A stretch of 64,000 nucleotides of DNA from Dinoroseobacter sp. (GCA_017643385.1 JAEPNN010000001.1:372001-436000); one strand, 5' to 3'. Shown: positions 1 through 8,683, counted from the first letter of the stretch. Notes: generated from the sequence alone by a model not told the origin. Made by a program: numbers and translations.

Positions 1-777
1 GTGCAGACCCATCTTGTGTTCCAAAGAGACCACACGCAGGTTGTTTGGATCGCCAGCTTCCCCCTCATCGTTTGGCAAACGCTTCGGAACGATGAATAGT
101 GACACACCACGGGTGCCCTTGGGCGCATCGGGAAGCCGTGCAAGCACAAGGTGCACGGTATTATCCGTAATGTCGCAATCCCCCCAGCTGATGTAAATTT
201 TCTGCCCCGAGATGGCGTAAGTTCCATCATCCAATGGTTCTGCTTTGCTGCGAAGGGCGCCGACGTCTGACCCGGCCTGCGGCTCGGTCAGGTTCATGGT
301 GCCGTTCCATTCACCAGAGATCAGCTTGGGAAGGTAAAGGTCTTTGATTGCGTCGCTTGCATGATGTTCAAGCGCTTCTATCTGCCCCTGGCTTAGAAGT
401 GGTGCGAGCTGCAGGGAAAGACAGGCCCCAGACATCGTGTCGTTAAGCGCTGTTGTCAGCGCGATGGGTAGACCCATACCGCCGTAATCTTGTGGAGCGG
501 ACAACGCGATCCATCCGCCCTCTGCCCAAGCAGAATAAGCTTCGTGAAAGCCCGGACTGGCACGAACTACGCCGTTTTCAAGAATGGCCGGGCTCAAGTC
601 ACTGGCACGGTTCACGGGAGCAATTTTTTCGTCACACAGACGGCCAGCTTCGGTCAACACGGCAACCACAGTATCCCTTGTGGCTTCTTCGTATCGCTCG
701 GTCGCGCTGACCTGACCGAAGCCTGTGATATGATCGAGAACAAACTGAATGTCGGAAGTCGGGGATGAATAGGTCAT
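1..777 (-). CDS. Acyl-CoA dehydrogenase, C-terminus cut by the window edge
   Basis: This frame stays open from an ATG at 777 down to base 1, giving 259 residues. It is an FAD-dependent acyl-CoA dehydrogenase that forms the alpha-beta double bond of an acyl-CoA and passes electrons to ETF. The helical N-terminal domain ends at DYGG (97-100). The substrate/FAD middle domain carries LTEPQAGSD (163-171), the standard signature. The N-terminal style resembles the long (about 600-residue) AcdA/DmdC branch, but the catalytic base and C-terminal extension lie outside the window, so the substrate is not known. It is divergent from sua5 across a 129-base gap with a TTTGCAAA-type palindrome. ETF-QO, its likely downstream acceptor, is encoded near 13 kb. 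Confidence 0.9.
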   Translation of the reverse strand, partial: MTYSSPTSDIQFVLDHITGFGQVSATERYEEATRDTVVAVLTEAGRLCDEKIAPVNRASDLSPAILENGVVRASPGFHEAYSAWAEGGWIALSAPQDYGGMGLPIALTTALNDTMSGACLSLQLAPLLSQGQIEALEHHASDAIKDLYLPKLISGEWNGTMNLTEPQAGSDVGALRSKAEPLDDGTYAISGQKIYISWGDCDITDNTVHLVLARLPDAPKGTRGVSLFIVPKRLPNDEGEAGDPNNLRVVSLEHKMGLH

Positions 778-804
778 ATTGGCTTTCGTTGCGTTGCCTG
801 TGAC

Positions 805-824
805 TTTGCAAAGCGCGTTTCAAA
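805..824. promoter_or_regulatory. Candidate short-chain acyl-CoA regulator (ScfR/PccR-type) operator
   Basis: The gap between the divergent acyl-CoA dehydrogenase and sua5 contains the perfect palindrome TTTGCAAA (805-812). Four bases later comes an imperfect copy, GTTTCAAA (817-824), with 6 of 8 matches. From memory, Rhodobacter PccR, an ScfR-family activator of propionyl-CoA genes, recognises two TTTGCAAA boxes separated by 4 bases. Matching geometry upstream of an acyl-CoA dehydrogenase gene is suggestive. No regulator gene lies in the window, and which flanking gene is controlled is inferred. Confidence 0.4.
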
Positions 825-906
825 GAGTTATGCCCCGCGCCACGCTGTTTTCTGTGGCACGTCATCCATGGCAGCAGCAATTTAAACGCTACGTCACGGG
901 AAGGGG

Positions 907-1866
907 ATGCGTTTGAAAACGCTCGCGCTTAATGCTTCTGAAGATGGGTTTCGGATGGCTGCAGACCTGTTGAACCAGGGCGAGCTCGTCGCTTTTCCAA
1001 CGGAAACTGTCTACGGGCTGGGCGCCAGTGCTTTATCAGAAAGGGCCGTTGCTGGAATCTATGCAGCAAAGGGTAGGCCGTCCTTCAACCCGCTCATCGT
1101 GCATGTGGGCGATCCGAAGGACGCCAGTCTCTATGCCAGGGTCGATAGGCTTGCGCAGGTTGCGATCGATACTTTTTGGCCTGGTCCGCTTACATTGGTC
1201 CTGCCGCGTCTTGAGCATTGCGTGCTCGTACCGGCGGTCAGTGCGGGATTGGACAGCGTGGCATTGCGAATGCCCAACCACCCTGCGGCGCTCTCATTGC
1301 TGCGTGCCTCAGGGTTGCCGCTCGCCGCCCCTTCGGCAAACCCTTCTGGAGGGGTTAGTCCTACGACAGCTGCGCATGTTCGTGACGGGCTCGGGGGAAA
1401 AATTTCTGCGATCCTTGACGATGGACCCTGTCTCGTAGGTTTGGAGTCCACGGTTCTTAGTCTGACAGATATGCATGCACGTCTTTTACGACCCGGAGCA
1501 ATTTCTCGCGATGCGTTGCAAGCTGCTTTGGGTCAGACGGTTGAGGTTCCGGGCGACGAAGATGTCCCAAGCGCGCCCGGGCAGTTGGTCTCGCACTACG
1601 CACCGTCTGCACGGGTTATTTTGGACGCGTCTGTCAGACCCAAGGGCGCACTTTGGCTTGGATTTGGTCCAGCTTCCTTGGAGGCGGATATTTCTTTGTC
1701 AGAGGCGGGTGATTTGTCAGAAGCAGCCGCGCGATTGTTCGGCGCATTGCGTGAGCTTGATGATATGGCTGAACCCGATCAAATCATCGCAGTTGCGCCT
1801 GTGCCTGAAATGGGTCTTGGCGTTGCGATCAACGATCGATTGCGGCGTGCGGCTGCGCCGCGCTAA
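907..1866 (+). CDS. sua5: L-threonylcarbamoyladenylate synthase, two-domain Sua5 type
   Basis: A 319-residue protein that makes threonylcarbamoyl-AMP from threonine, bicarbonate and ATP, the first step of the t6A37 tRNA modification. The YrdC fold spans roughly residues 15-200, with PTETVYGLG (31-39), KGRP (55-58), SAN (143-145) and the STV loop near 181. A linker containing HYAP (about 230-233) leads to the C-terminal Sua5 domain, which shorter TsaC proteins lack. The ATG at 907 is preceded by a GGGAAGGGG ribosome site. Its TAA overlaps the stop of the convergent yqgE-like gene by four bases. Confidence 0.95.
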   Translation: MRLKTLALNASEDGFRMAADLLNQGELVAFPTETVYGLGASALSERAVAGIYAAKGRPSFNPLIVHVGDPKDASLYARVDRLAQVAIDTFWPGPLTLVLPRLEHCVLVPAVSAGLDSVALRMPNHPAALSLLRASGLPLAAPSANPSGGVSPTTAAHVRDGLGGKISAILDDGPCLVGLESTVLSLTDMHARLLRPGAISRDALQAALGQTVEVPGDEDVPSAPGQLVSHYAPSARVILDASVRPKGALWLGFGPASLEADISLSEAGDLSEAAARLFGALRELDDMAEPDQIIAVAPVPEMGLGVAINDRLRRAAAPR

Positions 1867-2459
1867 GCGCGTCCACCTGTTGTCGACAACATTGACGGAT
1901 CGATGCCGATGACCCCCAGAGCTTTCGCCCAGATATCGTTTGCATTCGGGTTGAAAATAAGAGCCGGATCGGCCTCGGCCGTTAACCAGCCATTCTCTTG
2001 TAGCTCGAATTCAAGCTGTCCGGGGCCCCAGCCTGCGTACCCTAGGGCCAGGATGCATGTATCTGGTCCCCCACCTTGCGCGATATCTTCCAAAATATCC
2101 AAAGTCGCGGTCATCCCGAAACTGTCATTGACCTGCAGCGTTGAAGGGTTTTCCGCATAATCAGTGGTGTGGAGTACAAAGCCGCGTCCGTGTTCGACCG
2201 GGCCTCCGAAATGGATCGGCATTTTGCGCATTTTGTCTGTCGGCGTGATGCCGATCTGTTCCAGTAAGGCGGGCAACTCAAGATCTGCCGCGGGTTTGTT
2301 GATGATCAAGCCCATCGCGCCCTCGTCTGAGTGCGCGCAAAGATAGACCACGCTGTGATCAAAACGGGGATCGCCCATGCCGGGCATTGCGATCAGGATC
2401 TGACCAGTAAGCGAGTCGGGAGTTTGCTGCACCTGCATATGCACAGTCTGGGCTGTCAT
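1863..2459 (-). CDS. YqgE/AlgH family protein
   Basis: The frame opens upstream, but the ATG at 2459 gives the family's usual N-terminus (198 residues), with SLTGQILIAMPGM near residue 15 and DPRFDHSVVYLCAH just after. Those segments, and the later GLIINKP, HFGGPV and LGYAGW, are the characteristic YqgE/AlgH (DUF179) blocks. The fold is a cytoplasmic alpha/beta domain whose biochemical role is unsettled. AlgH was named for alginate regulation in Pseudomonas, but that function cannot be carried over here. It is convergent with sua5 and divergent from the DsbD-N-like gene. Confidence 0.9.
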   Translation of the reverse strand: MTAQTVHMQVQQTPDSLTGQILIAMPGMGDPRFDHSVVYLCAHSDEGAMGLIINKPAADLELPALLEQIGITPTDKMRKMPIHFGGPVEHGRGFVLHTTDYAENPSTLQVNDSFGMTATLDILEDIAQGGGPDTCILALGYAGWGPGQLEFELQENGWLTAEADPALIFNPNANDIWAKALGVIGIDPSMLSTTGGRA

Positions 2460-2561
2460 CCGCTTTGGTTCAAGACCGCTCACCACATCGCTATTGTCAA
2501 AGGCGATTTGCCTCAGCGGAATGTGATTTCCCAAAATGCATAAGCCTTTTAGTGTTTGTGC

Positions 2562-3365
2562 ATGTTCAGAAACTTTATCTCCCCCTGCGTGAGCGTAATT
2601 CTCGCTATTTTATCCCTCGGGATGTCGGGTACCGCAAAGGCGGACTATGCTGACGACGTGGTGTCCATTGAGCTTTTGCCCGGGTGGCGAACGGATCACG
2701 GGACACATATGGCTGCCGTACGTTTGACGCTCGCACCAGGATGGAAAACATACTGGCGCGCGCCTGGCGAGGGCGGCATCCCCCCCCAAATGGATTTTGA
2801 GGGCTCCAGAAATATTACTGCTGTAGAGACCCATTTCCCAACTCCTGAGGTGTTCTTCGCCAACGGAATGCGCAGCATAGGCTATAGTAAAGTTGTTGTT
2901 CTTCCGCTGGAATTTCGCGTGCCGCGACCCGGTGAGGCGCGCCTGAATGCGCGACTTGATCTGGGCATTTGTGAAGATATCTGCATGCCAATGAGCGTAG
3001 ACCTGAGGGCAACATTACCTTCCGCAGGTGCCCGTGACCGGGCGATACTTGAGGCGCTTGCTGCAAGGCCCGCGACGTTCGACACTCCGATTGAGTGTGC
3101 CATCACCCCCATCTCGGATGGCATGCGCATGGACGTTACCTACGCAGCTCCCCCAGGTGTTTCCACGTTGCCCGTGTCAGTTATCGAGCCAGGCGATCCA
3201 ACCATATGGATGACGGATACGATTACTGAGATGCGTAGTGGTATGATTACTTCGAGCGTTGAGCTCGTTCCTCCTCGCGGACGTCCGCTGATGCTGGACC
3301 GGTCTGCCATCCGCGTCACGGTTTTAGGAGGTGCGCGCGGATTTGAGCTTCGTGGGTGTGACTAA
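2562..3365 (+). CDS. Secreted DsbD N-terminal-domain-like protein
   Basis: A 267-residue protein starting at the ATG at 2562; a TTG two codons earlier is also in frame. The first 27 or so residues form a signal peptide (hydrophobic VILAILSLGMSG, then ADYADD), so it should act in the periplasm. The rest resembles the immunoglobulin-like N-terminal domain of DsbD, with GWKTYWRAPGEGG and the redox-type cysteine pair C137/C141 in GICEDICMP. The transmembrane and thioredoxin domains of full DsbD are absent. It may therefore be an isolated thiol-exchange or copper-handling module, and the partner is unknown. Its stop overlaps tag by four bases. Confidence 0.8.
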   Translation: MFRNFISPCVSVILAILSLGMSGTAKADYADDVVSIELLPGWRTDHGTHMAAVRLTLAPGWKTYWRAPGEGGIPPQMDFEGSRNITAVETHFPTPEVFFANGMRSIGYSKVVVLPLEFRVPRPGEARLNARLDLGICEDICMPMSVDLRATLPSAGARDRAILEALAARPATFDTPIECAITPISDGMRMDVTYAAPPGVSTLPVSVIEPGDPTIWMTDTITEMRSGMITSSVELVPPRGRPLMLDRSAIRVTVLGGARGFELRGCD

Positions 3366-3925
3366 CCACCGAGTTCCTTGAACCGTGGACATCCCGTCAG
3401 GTGATCATTCACCAGACCCGAGGCTTGCATAAATGCGTAGACCGTTGTTGGCCCGCAAAATCGAAAACCTAGTTTCTTGAGGTCTTTCGAAACTTGTGCA
3501 GACAACGGCGTCTGCGAAGGAACCTGCGAAAACGAGTCGAATCTGTTCTGAATGGGCGTACCATCGACATAGTCCCAAATGAACTTTGAGAACCCCACAT
3601 CTTGCTCAATACGAAGGTAGGCCTGCGCGTTTGTAATGGTCGCTTCGATCTTTCCGCGGTGGCGGACAATCCGAGCGTCAGTAAGTAATCGTGTCACTTC
3701 GCCGTCGTCCCAAGTGGAAACTACACTTGGGTCAAACCCGGCAAAGGCGTTCCGAAACCCTTCGCGTTTCCGCAGGATCGTAATCCAGGATAATCCCACC
3801 TGAAAACCCTCCAGAACAAGCTGTTCCCAAAGCGCTCGTCCATCGTAACAGGGCACGCCCCATTCGGTATCATGATAGGCGACATAAAGCGGATCGGTCC
3901 CGTACCAGGTGCATTGTTCAGACAT
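3362..3925 (-). CDS. tag: DNA-3-methyladenine glycosylase I
   Basis: A 187-residue enzyme that removes 3-methyladenine from alkylated DNA. I use the ATG at 3925 (MSEQCTWYG), because this gives the family length and places the zinc ligands correctly: Cys5, His in YHDTEWG, and His175 and Cys179 in HLTGC, the numbering known for E. coli Tag. GLSWITILRKREGFRNAF is the usual helix-hairpin-helix region. The gene is divergent from the EAL-domain gene and convergent with the DsbD-N-like gene. Confidence 0.95.
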   Translation of the reverse strand: MSEQCTWYGTDPLYVAYHDTEWGVPCYDGRALWEQLVLEGFQVGLSWITILRKREGFRNAFAGFDPSVVSTWDDGEVTRLLTDARIVRHRGKIEATITNAQAYLRIEQDVGFSKFIWDYVDGTPIQNRFDSFSQVPSQTPLSAQVSKDLKKLGFRFCGPTTVYAFMQASGLVNDHLTGCPRFKELGG

Positions 3926-4034
3926 GGCGAAGACCTTGCGCATAGTTTTCATTAAATTGGAACAAAACAGGAAAATTTACAACATCTTAAGAGATTTCGC
4001 GTTTCTGAGTTGGCAAAGAAAGACGAGAGATTTC

Positions 4035-4886
4035 ATGGGTAAGCCGCAAAGGGCGCCTTCGTTTGAAGGGGCCGACAATCCGCTGGCCGCTGCGGTCAAT
4101 GAACGGGATCGTGATACGTTGAAGATGGTCGAAAGGGCCATTGGCAACAAGCACGTGATGTTGGCCTTCCAGCCCGTTGTTCAGTCGCGTGGCAACGGAA
4201 AGGTTGCCTTTTATGAAGGCTTAATTCGTGTGCTCGACGCTACTGGGCGCGTGATCCCCGCACGCGATTTTATCGATGTTGTCGAAACACAGGAACTGGG
4301 TCGGAAAATCGACGTATTGGCGTTGGAACAAGGTTTGCTTGAACTTCATCATTTTCCGGATCTCCGGTTGTCTATCAACATGTCCGCGCGCTCGATCGGA
4401 TATCCAGCTTGGCGCGAAACACTGGATGCAGCACTTGCTAAAAATTCCACAATTGCAGAACGCTTGATCCTTGAGATCACCGAAAGCAGTGCGATGATGG
4501 TGCCGGACCTAGTCACCGTGTTCATGGCCGAATTGCACAGACAGGGTATCTCCTTTGCATTGGATGACTTCGGTGCGGGTTTCACCTCATTTCGTTACCT
4601 GCGGGATTTCTATTTCGATATTCTGAAGATTGATGGACAGTTCATTCGCGATGTTTCAACCGACACCGACAACCAGGTTCTGGCCCGAGCCTTGGTATCC
4701 ATTGGGCAGCAACTGGATATGTACACAGTTGCAGAATCCGTTGAAAATCAATCAGATGCGAACTTTCTGACAGCGTGTGGTATTGATTGTCTACAAGGGT
4801 ATTATTACGCTGCTCCGACGACGTCACCGCCCTGGTGGGAAGGGGAAGGTATGTACGATGAAATGGGACACAAACCCGGGCGTTAA
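4035..4886 (+). CDS. EAL-domain cyclic-di-GMP phosphodiesterase
   Basis: A 283-residue single-domain protein. The frame is open from 3909, but the ATG at 4035 is preceded by a purine-rich AAGAAAGACGAGAG and avoids overlapping tag. The catalytic set appears complete: Glu61 of an EGL variant of the EAL motif, Asn115 (SINMSAR), Glu147 (LEITES), Asp177-Asp178 (DDFGAG), Lys198 (LKIDG), AESVE, and a late QGYYYAAP. It is therefore predicted to hydrolyse c-di-GMP. No GGDEF, PAS, sensor or membrane segment is visible, so the controlling input is unknown. A spacer of about 200 bases follows before phaA. Confidence 0.92.
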   Translation: MGKPQRAPSFEGADNPLAAAVNERDRDTLKMVERAIGNKHVMLAFQPVVQSRGNGKVAFYEGLIRVLDATGRVIPARDFIDVVETQELGRKIDVLALEQGLLELHHFPDLRLSINMSARSIGYPAWRETLDAALAKNSTIAERLILEITESSAMMVPDLVTVFMAELHRQGISFALDDFGAGFTSFRYLRDFYFDILKIDGQFIRDVSTDTDNQVLARALVSIGQQLDMYTVAESVENQSDANFLTACGIDCLQGYYYAAPTTSPPWWEGEGMYDEMGHKPGR

Positions 4887-5090
4887 CTTTCCGCGCGTTC
4901 GGGACGAATCGAGTCTCAAAGTTCCAAAATGCTGCACTTGCGACATCCCGCCCCGTGACACCGTGTCTGTTGTCGGGTTGTGGTCCACGCCCTAGAGGGA
5001 TTGCGACTGTCAAAGCGGTAAATCCGCGTTTTGAAATGTCCGGTGTGCTCAATCAGGGGCTGCCGAAGCGTGACCCGATGGGAGAACACC

Positions 5091-6266
5091 ATGACCAATG
5101 TTGTGATCGCCTCTGCTGCCCGGACCGCCGTGGGCAGTTTCAGTGGCTCCTTTGCCAACACACCTGCCCATGATCTGGGCGCCGCCGTCCTTGAAGCGCT
5201 TGTCGAGCGCGCGGGCGTCGATAAATCCGAAATTTCTGAGACCATTCTCGGCCAGGTTTTGACCGGCGGTCAGGGACAGAACCCCGCGCGTCAAGCGCAC
5301 ATTAATGCAGGCCTGCCAAAGGAAAGCGCTGCCTGGGGGATCAATCAGGTATGTGGGTCTGGTCTTCGCGCCGTCGCATTGGGCGCCCAGCATATCCAGC
5401 TTGGCGACGCGTCGATCGTTTGCGCGGGGGGACAGGAAAACATGACCCTATCTCCTCACGTGGCAAACCTGCGTGCTGGGCAGAAAATGGGCGACATGAA
5501 ATTCATCGACTCGATGATCCGTGACGGTCTCTGGGATGCGTTCAACGGTTACCACATGGGTCAGACAGCTGAGAATGTTGCAGAGCAATGGCAGATCAGC
5601 CGTGATCAGCAAGACGAGTTCGCTGTCGGGTCGCAGAACAAGGCGGAAGCAGCCCAAAAAGCTGGTAAGTTCGCTGACGAAATCACACCTTTCACGGTCA
5701 AGACGCGTAAGGGCGACATTGTGGTCGAAAGTGATGAATACATTCGGCACGGCGCAACGATGGACGCCATGCAGAAGTTGCGTCCTGCATTTGTCAAGGA
5801 TGGTTCGGTCACTGCCGCGAATGCGTCGGGTCTAAACGATGGCGCAGCAGGGGCGCTTCTGATGAGCGCAGATGAGGCGGAAAAGCGCGGTATCGAACCT
5901 CTGGCTCGCATCGCCTCTTATGCCACGGCCGGTCTCGATCCGTCCATCATGGGCGTTGGTCCAATCTATGCCTCGCGCAAAGCGCTTGAGAAGGCGGGTT
6001 GGAAAGTCGACGATCTTGACCTCGTTGAAGCAAACGAAGCCTTCGCCGCGCAAGCCTGTGCCGTGAACAAGGATATGGGCTGGGATCCGGCGATCGTGAA
6101 CGTGAACGGCGGTGCAATCGCCATTGGCCACCCAATCGGTGCGTCTGGCGCACGCGTCCTGAACACGCTTCTTTTTGAAATGAAGCGCCGGGACGCAAAG
6201 AAGGGTCTGGCGACCCTTTGCATCGGCGGTGGCATGGGTGTCGCGCTCTGCGTCGAACGTCCCTGA
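5091..6266 (+). CDS. phaA: Acetyl-CoA C-acetyltransferase (beta-ketothiolase)
   Basis: A 391-residue thiolase that condenses two acetyl-CoA to acetoacetyl-CoA, the first step of polyhydroxybutyrate synthesis, and reversibly degrades it. The ATG at 5091 follows a GGAGAA ribosome site; a longer frame from 5031 has no such support. The active site is complete: Cys88 (NQVCGSG), His347 (GHPIGASG) and Cys377 (CIGGGMG), matching the Zoogloea enzyme one residue offset. phaB follows after a GC-rich hairpin. No PHB synthase, depolymerase or phasin gene lies in the window. Confidence 0.96.
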   Translation: MTNVVIASAARTAVGSFSGSFANTPAHDLGAAVLEALVERAGVDKSEISETILGQVLTGGQGQNPARQAHINAGLPKESAAWGINQVCGSGLRAVALGAQHIQLGDASIVCAGGQENMTLSPHVANLRAGQKMGDMKFIDSMIRDGLWDAFNGYHMGQTAENVAEQWQISRDQQDEFAVGSQNKAEAAQKAGKFADEITPFTVKTRKGDIVVESDEYIRHGATMDAMQKLRPAFVKDGSVTAANASGLNDGAAGALLMSADEAEKRGIEPLARIASYATAGLDPSIMGVGPIYASRKALEKAGWKVDDLDLVEANEAFAAQACAVNKDMGWDPAIVNVNGGAIAIGHPIGASGARVLNTLLFEMKRRDAKKGLATLCIGGGMGVALCVERP

Positions 6267-6274
6267 TTTAACAA

Positions 6275-6298
6275 AGGCGGGCTGTTTGCGGCCCGCCT
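6275..6298 (+). terminator. Hairpin between phaA and phaB
   Basis: AGGCGGGC (6275-6282) pairs with GCCCGCCT (6291-6298) around an 8-base loop. There is only a weak T tract afterwards. It may act as a partial terminator or an mRNA-stabilising structure that sets the phaA/phaB ratio. Confidence 0.55.
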
Positions 6299-6375
6299 CA
6301 ACTTTATCCGCCACGGCAACCTGATCCCGGAAGTCGCTGGTACATTCAAGATTACTCAGGAAGAGGAGATCAAAC

Positions 6376-7101
6376 ATGGGACGTGTTGCACTCGTCACTG
6401 GCGGCTCGCGCGGTATCGGCGAAGCCATCTCGAAAAAACTGCTCGCTGACGGATATACCGTTGCAGCCACTTATGCTGGCAATGATGAAAAGGCCGCTGC
6501 TTTCACCGAAGCCACCGGCATCAAGACCTATAAATGGAATGTAGCCGACTACGACTCTTCGAAAGCAGGTATTGCGCAGGTAGAGGCCGACCTTGGTCCG
6601 ATTGAGGTGGTCGTCGCCAACGCGGGTATTACACGTGACGCGCCGTTCCACAAAATGACCCCCGAAGCATGGAACGAAGTTATTGCGACCAACCTGACTG
6701 GTGTGTTCAACACTGTTCATCCTGTTTGGCCCGGTATGCGCGAGCGCAAGTTCGGCCGCGTCGTTGTTATTTCTTCGATCAACGGTCAAAAAGGCCAGTT
6801 TGGTCAGGTTAACTATGCGGCCACCAAAGCGGGCGATCTGGGTATCATCAAGTCGTTGGCGCAAGAAGGCGCACGCGCAGGCATTACCGCGAACGCCGTT
6901 TGCCCCGGATACATCGGCACCGAGATGGTTCGTGCGATCCCAGAAGAAGTTCTGAATGCAAAGATCATTCCTCAGATCCCTGCCGGCCGTCTCGGCGAGC
7001 CTGAAGAAATCGCGCGCTGTGTTGCGTTCCTTGTGTCTGACGATGCGGGCTTCATCAACGGTTCGACTATTTCCGCGAACGGCGCACAGTTCTTCGTCTG
7101 A
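6376..7101 (+). CDS. phaB: Acetoacetyl-CoA reductase
   Basis: A 241-residue short-chain dehydrogenase/reductase that reduces acetoacetyl-CoA to (R)-3-hydroxybutyryl-CoA, the monomer for polyhydroxybutyrate. The NADP-binding motif TGGSRGIG is at 8-15, NAG at 82-84, and the catalytic triad Ser134, Tyr147 and Lys151 sits in the PhaB-typical stretch SSINGQKGQFGQVNYAATK. A strong AGGAAGAGGAGA ribosome site precedes the ATG. It follows phaA by 109 bases and ends in a clear intrinsic terminator. Confidence 0.96.
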   Translation: MGRVALVTGGSRGIGEAISKKLLADGYTVAATYAGNDEKAAAFTEATGIKTYKWNVADYDSSKAGIAQVEADLGPIEVVVANAGITRDAPFHKMTPEAWNEVIATNLTGVFNTVHPVWPGMRERKFGRVVVISSINGQKGQFGQVNYAATKAGDLGIIKSLAQEGARAGITANAVCPGYIGTEMVRAIPEEVLNAKIIPQIPAGRLGEPEEIARCVAFLVSDDAGFINGSTISANGAQFFV

Positions 7102-7123
7102 TTCAAATAGACCATAAATGCAC

Positions 7124-7149
7124 AAGGGCCCTTCGGGGCCCTTTTTTTG
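7124..7149 (+). terminator. Intrinsic terminator of phaA-phaB
   Basis: A perfect 8-base stem, AAGGGCCC (7124-7131) with GGGCCCTT (7136-7143), is capped by a stable TTCG tetraloop and followed by a run of T. It lies 22 bases after the phaB stop. Confidence 0.93.
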
Positions 7150-7215
7150 TTGTTAGGCAGGCATAAGGCCCAGCGAGGGGAACCACAGGCTTTCGTTTGC
7201 TAGAGCAAAAGTTAT

Positions 7216-7377
7216 TTGGCTCAGAAGAGTATAAGCGTCGACACGGTGGGTGGCGCAGAGTTTGTAAAACAAAGTTCCATCAAGCCATTCCTAGACTGGC
7301 CTGCGGAAGAGTTCACCGCGATCGAGGCATTGGAAAAAGGGCGCGAATTCGTCGACGCGGCAGACGTCGCGCCCTAG
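7216..7377 (+). CDS. Possible 53-codon orphan ORF or gene remnant
   Basis: Between the pha terminator and the YdcH gene, one frame runs from a TTG at 7216 to TAG at 7375-7377. Its second half has strongly coding-like codon use (GCG GAA GAG TTC ACC GCG ATC GAG) and reads as an acidic, helical peptide containing FLDWPAEEF and EALEKGREF. There is no ATG and no convincing ribosome site. It could be a short leaderless gene, or the tail of a frameshifted gene, since the neighbouring frame is open just upstream. I do not recognise the peptide. Confidence 0.3.
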   Translation: MAQKSISVDTVGGAEFVKQSSIKPFLDWPAEEFTAIEALEKGREFVDAADVAP

Positions 7378-7381
7378 GCCA

Positions 7382-7549
7382 CTAGTGTTCTTGAAGGCGC
7401 GATATTTGCTCCTTCAACCGAAGTTTCTGCTTCTTCATTTCTGCAATCTGGAGACTGTCCGAACCAGCACTGCGCTGGGCAACGTCGACTTGCTCAGCAA
7501 GCGATTGGTGTTTACGACGCAACTGCTGAAGATGCGAACTTACGGTCAT
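7382..7549 (-). CDS. YdcH family (DUF465) small protein
   Basis: A 55-residue protein, too short for usual length cut-offs. The ATG at 7549 follows an AAAGGAGGTTCC ribosome site on the minus strand, which is very strong. The sequence is one heptad-like coiled coil with HLQQLRRKHQSLAEQV near the N-terminus and LRLKEQISRLQEH at the end, the recognised DUF465/YdcH pattern. Such proteins are common, often dimeric, and of unknown role. It is convergent with phaB and stands alone. Confidence 0.85.
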   Translation of the reverse strand: MTVSSHLQQLRRKHQSLAEQVDVAQRSAGSDSLQIAEMKKQKLRLKEQISRLQEH

Positions 7550-7657
7550 GTGGAACCTCCTTTAAATGAAGTTAGGTTTAAACTGCAGCACAGATTGGTG
7601 CGCCTGTCATCCCTGTGAATAAAATCTGCCACTTTCTGCAGCTGCAAAAAACCGCAG

Positions 7658-8410
7658 TCAGAGGGGTAAACCAGTACCGTCTCGCAGGATCGAACGCGCG
7701 AGCGGTGTCTCATCAGGGGTATCTTCGCCGTGTGTTTCTCCGTCATGCAAAATAAACGGTGCGAGAAGTATGAACGGACCACGCGCTGCCTTTTGAGCCT
7801 GAAAGATCACGCGTTTTGCGGGCCTTCCGATGCGTGGCGCCAGCGGTAAGACTTTCCCCGACCCCAGTCGATCATCCATGGCGGCCATGAGGTCTGGCAA
7901 ACGGTCTGCTGCCAAGATGAAGCTCACTGTGCCCCCAGGTTTTACGCGCCGCGTTGCGGCATCAAGCCAAATTTGAAGTGGCAATTTTTCGCGCAATGCC
8001 GTTTCTCGGGTGGGATTGTGCGCGGAAGTGCCACCGCCTGCCGCGTAATATGGCGGATTACAAAGCACGTGATCGAAGCTTTCAGCGCGTAAGCTTGCGG
8101 GCATCTGGGCCACATCACCTGTATGAATACTCAACGGAAGGCCGTTCGCTGACCCGTTTCGCTGGGCGAGACGAGCGGTTGCTGGATCAAGTTCCAGACC
8201 GCTCACGCACGCTTGCGTCCTATACGCCAAACACAGGCCCGCCGTACCGACACCGCACCCGAGATCCAGAGCCGTTTGGCCCGGCTTGCTTGGAACGCTT
8301 GCAGCCAACAGAACTGCATCGGTAGATGCGCGAAATCCATCTTTGGGCTGCCAGATGCGTAGCCTGCCACCCAGGAAACCGTCGCATGTGAGATCGATGT
8401 CTAGTGTCAT
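7658..8410 (-). CDS. TrmN6-like tRNA1(Val) adenine-N6 methyltransferase
   Basis: A 250-residue SAM-dependent methyltransferase. The SAM motif LDLGCGVGTAG is at 48-58 and the amino-methyltransferase motif NPPY at 118-121, which indicates methylation of an exocyclic adenine nitrogen. The N-terminal QPKDGFRASTDAVLLA block is typical of the TrmN6/YfiC family, which modifies A37 of tRNA1(Val). Other small-domain N6-methyltransferases (PrmC, RsmC-like) are less likely. It overlaps the upstream DUF2007 gene by ATGA and is translationally coupled to it. Confidence 0.85.
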   Translation of the reverse strand: MTLDIDLTCDGFLGGRLRIWQPKDGFRASTDAVLLAASVPSKPGQTALDLGCGVGTAGLCLAYRTQACVSGLELDPATARLAQRNGSANGLPLSIHTGDVAQMPASLRAESFDHVLCNPPYYAAGGGTSAHNPTRETALREKLPLQIWLDAATRRVKPGGTVSFILAADRLPDLMAAMDDRLGSGKVLPLAPRIGRPAKRVIFQAQKAARGPFILLAPFILHDGETHGEDTPDETPLARSILRDGTGLPL

Positions 8411-8628
8411 TTGCGCGTGGACACTTCGATCCCGTTGTCTTTCAGGACCGCCTGCGCCTGGAAATGATCTTCACGCCGTACCATCAAGCGGCGCGGCAAA
8501 ACGCCAATGCTACCTTCGAGCGCACTCATATGGACGTCCATCGCGAAGCATTCTATATCCTCGCCATGCAGCAATGCTTGGGCAAATGCGATGATCGTAG
8601 GATCGTTGGTGCGTAAAAGTTCTAGCAT
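8407..8628 (-). CDS. DUF2007 domain protein
   Basis: A 73-residue soluble protein. MLELLRTNDP at the start, an IECFAMDVHMS segment, and RLMVRREDHFQAQAVL near the end match the DUF2007 pattern (putative signal-transducing domain, a ferredoxin-like fold with a PII-like flavour). The function is unknown. It is the first gene of a two-gene unit with the TrmN6-like methyltransferase, which may hint at a shared role, though no residue shows this. It is divergent from the prenyl diphosphate synthase gene. Confidence 0.82.
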   Translation of the reverse strand: MLELLRTNDPTIIAFAQALLHGEDIECFAMDVHMSALEGSIGVLPRRLMVRREDHFQAQAVLKDNGIEVSTRK

Positions 8629-8683
8629 ATGACTGATCTAAGGGCAGGCCATGGGGCTTGTCGAGCCGACTGACAGGACCGTG

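Noticed and set aside
4887-5090. TGC-rich patch before phaA considered as a PhaR operator
   Set aside because: The sequence CTGCACTTGC does not match the CTGC-N3/4-GCAG form I remember for PhaR sites, so no call is made.
6370-7125. 251-residue minus-strand frame opposite phaB
   Set aside because: It mirrors the high-GC3 phaB codons; the plus-strand product has a full catalytic triad.
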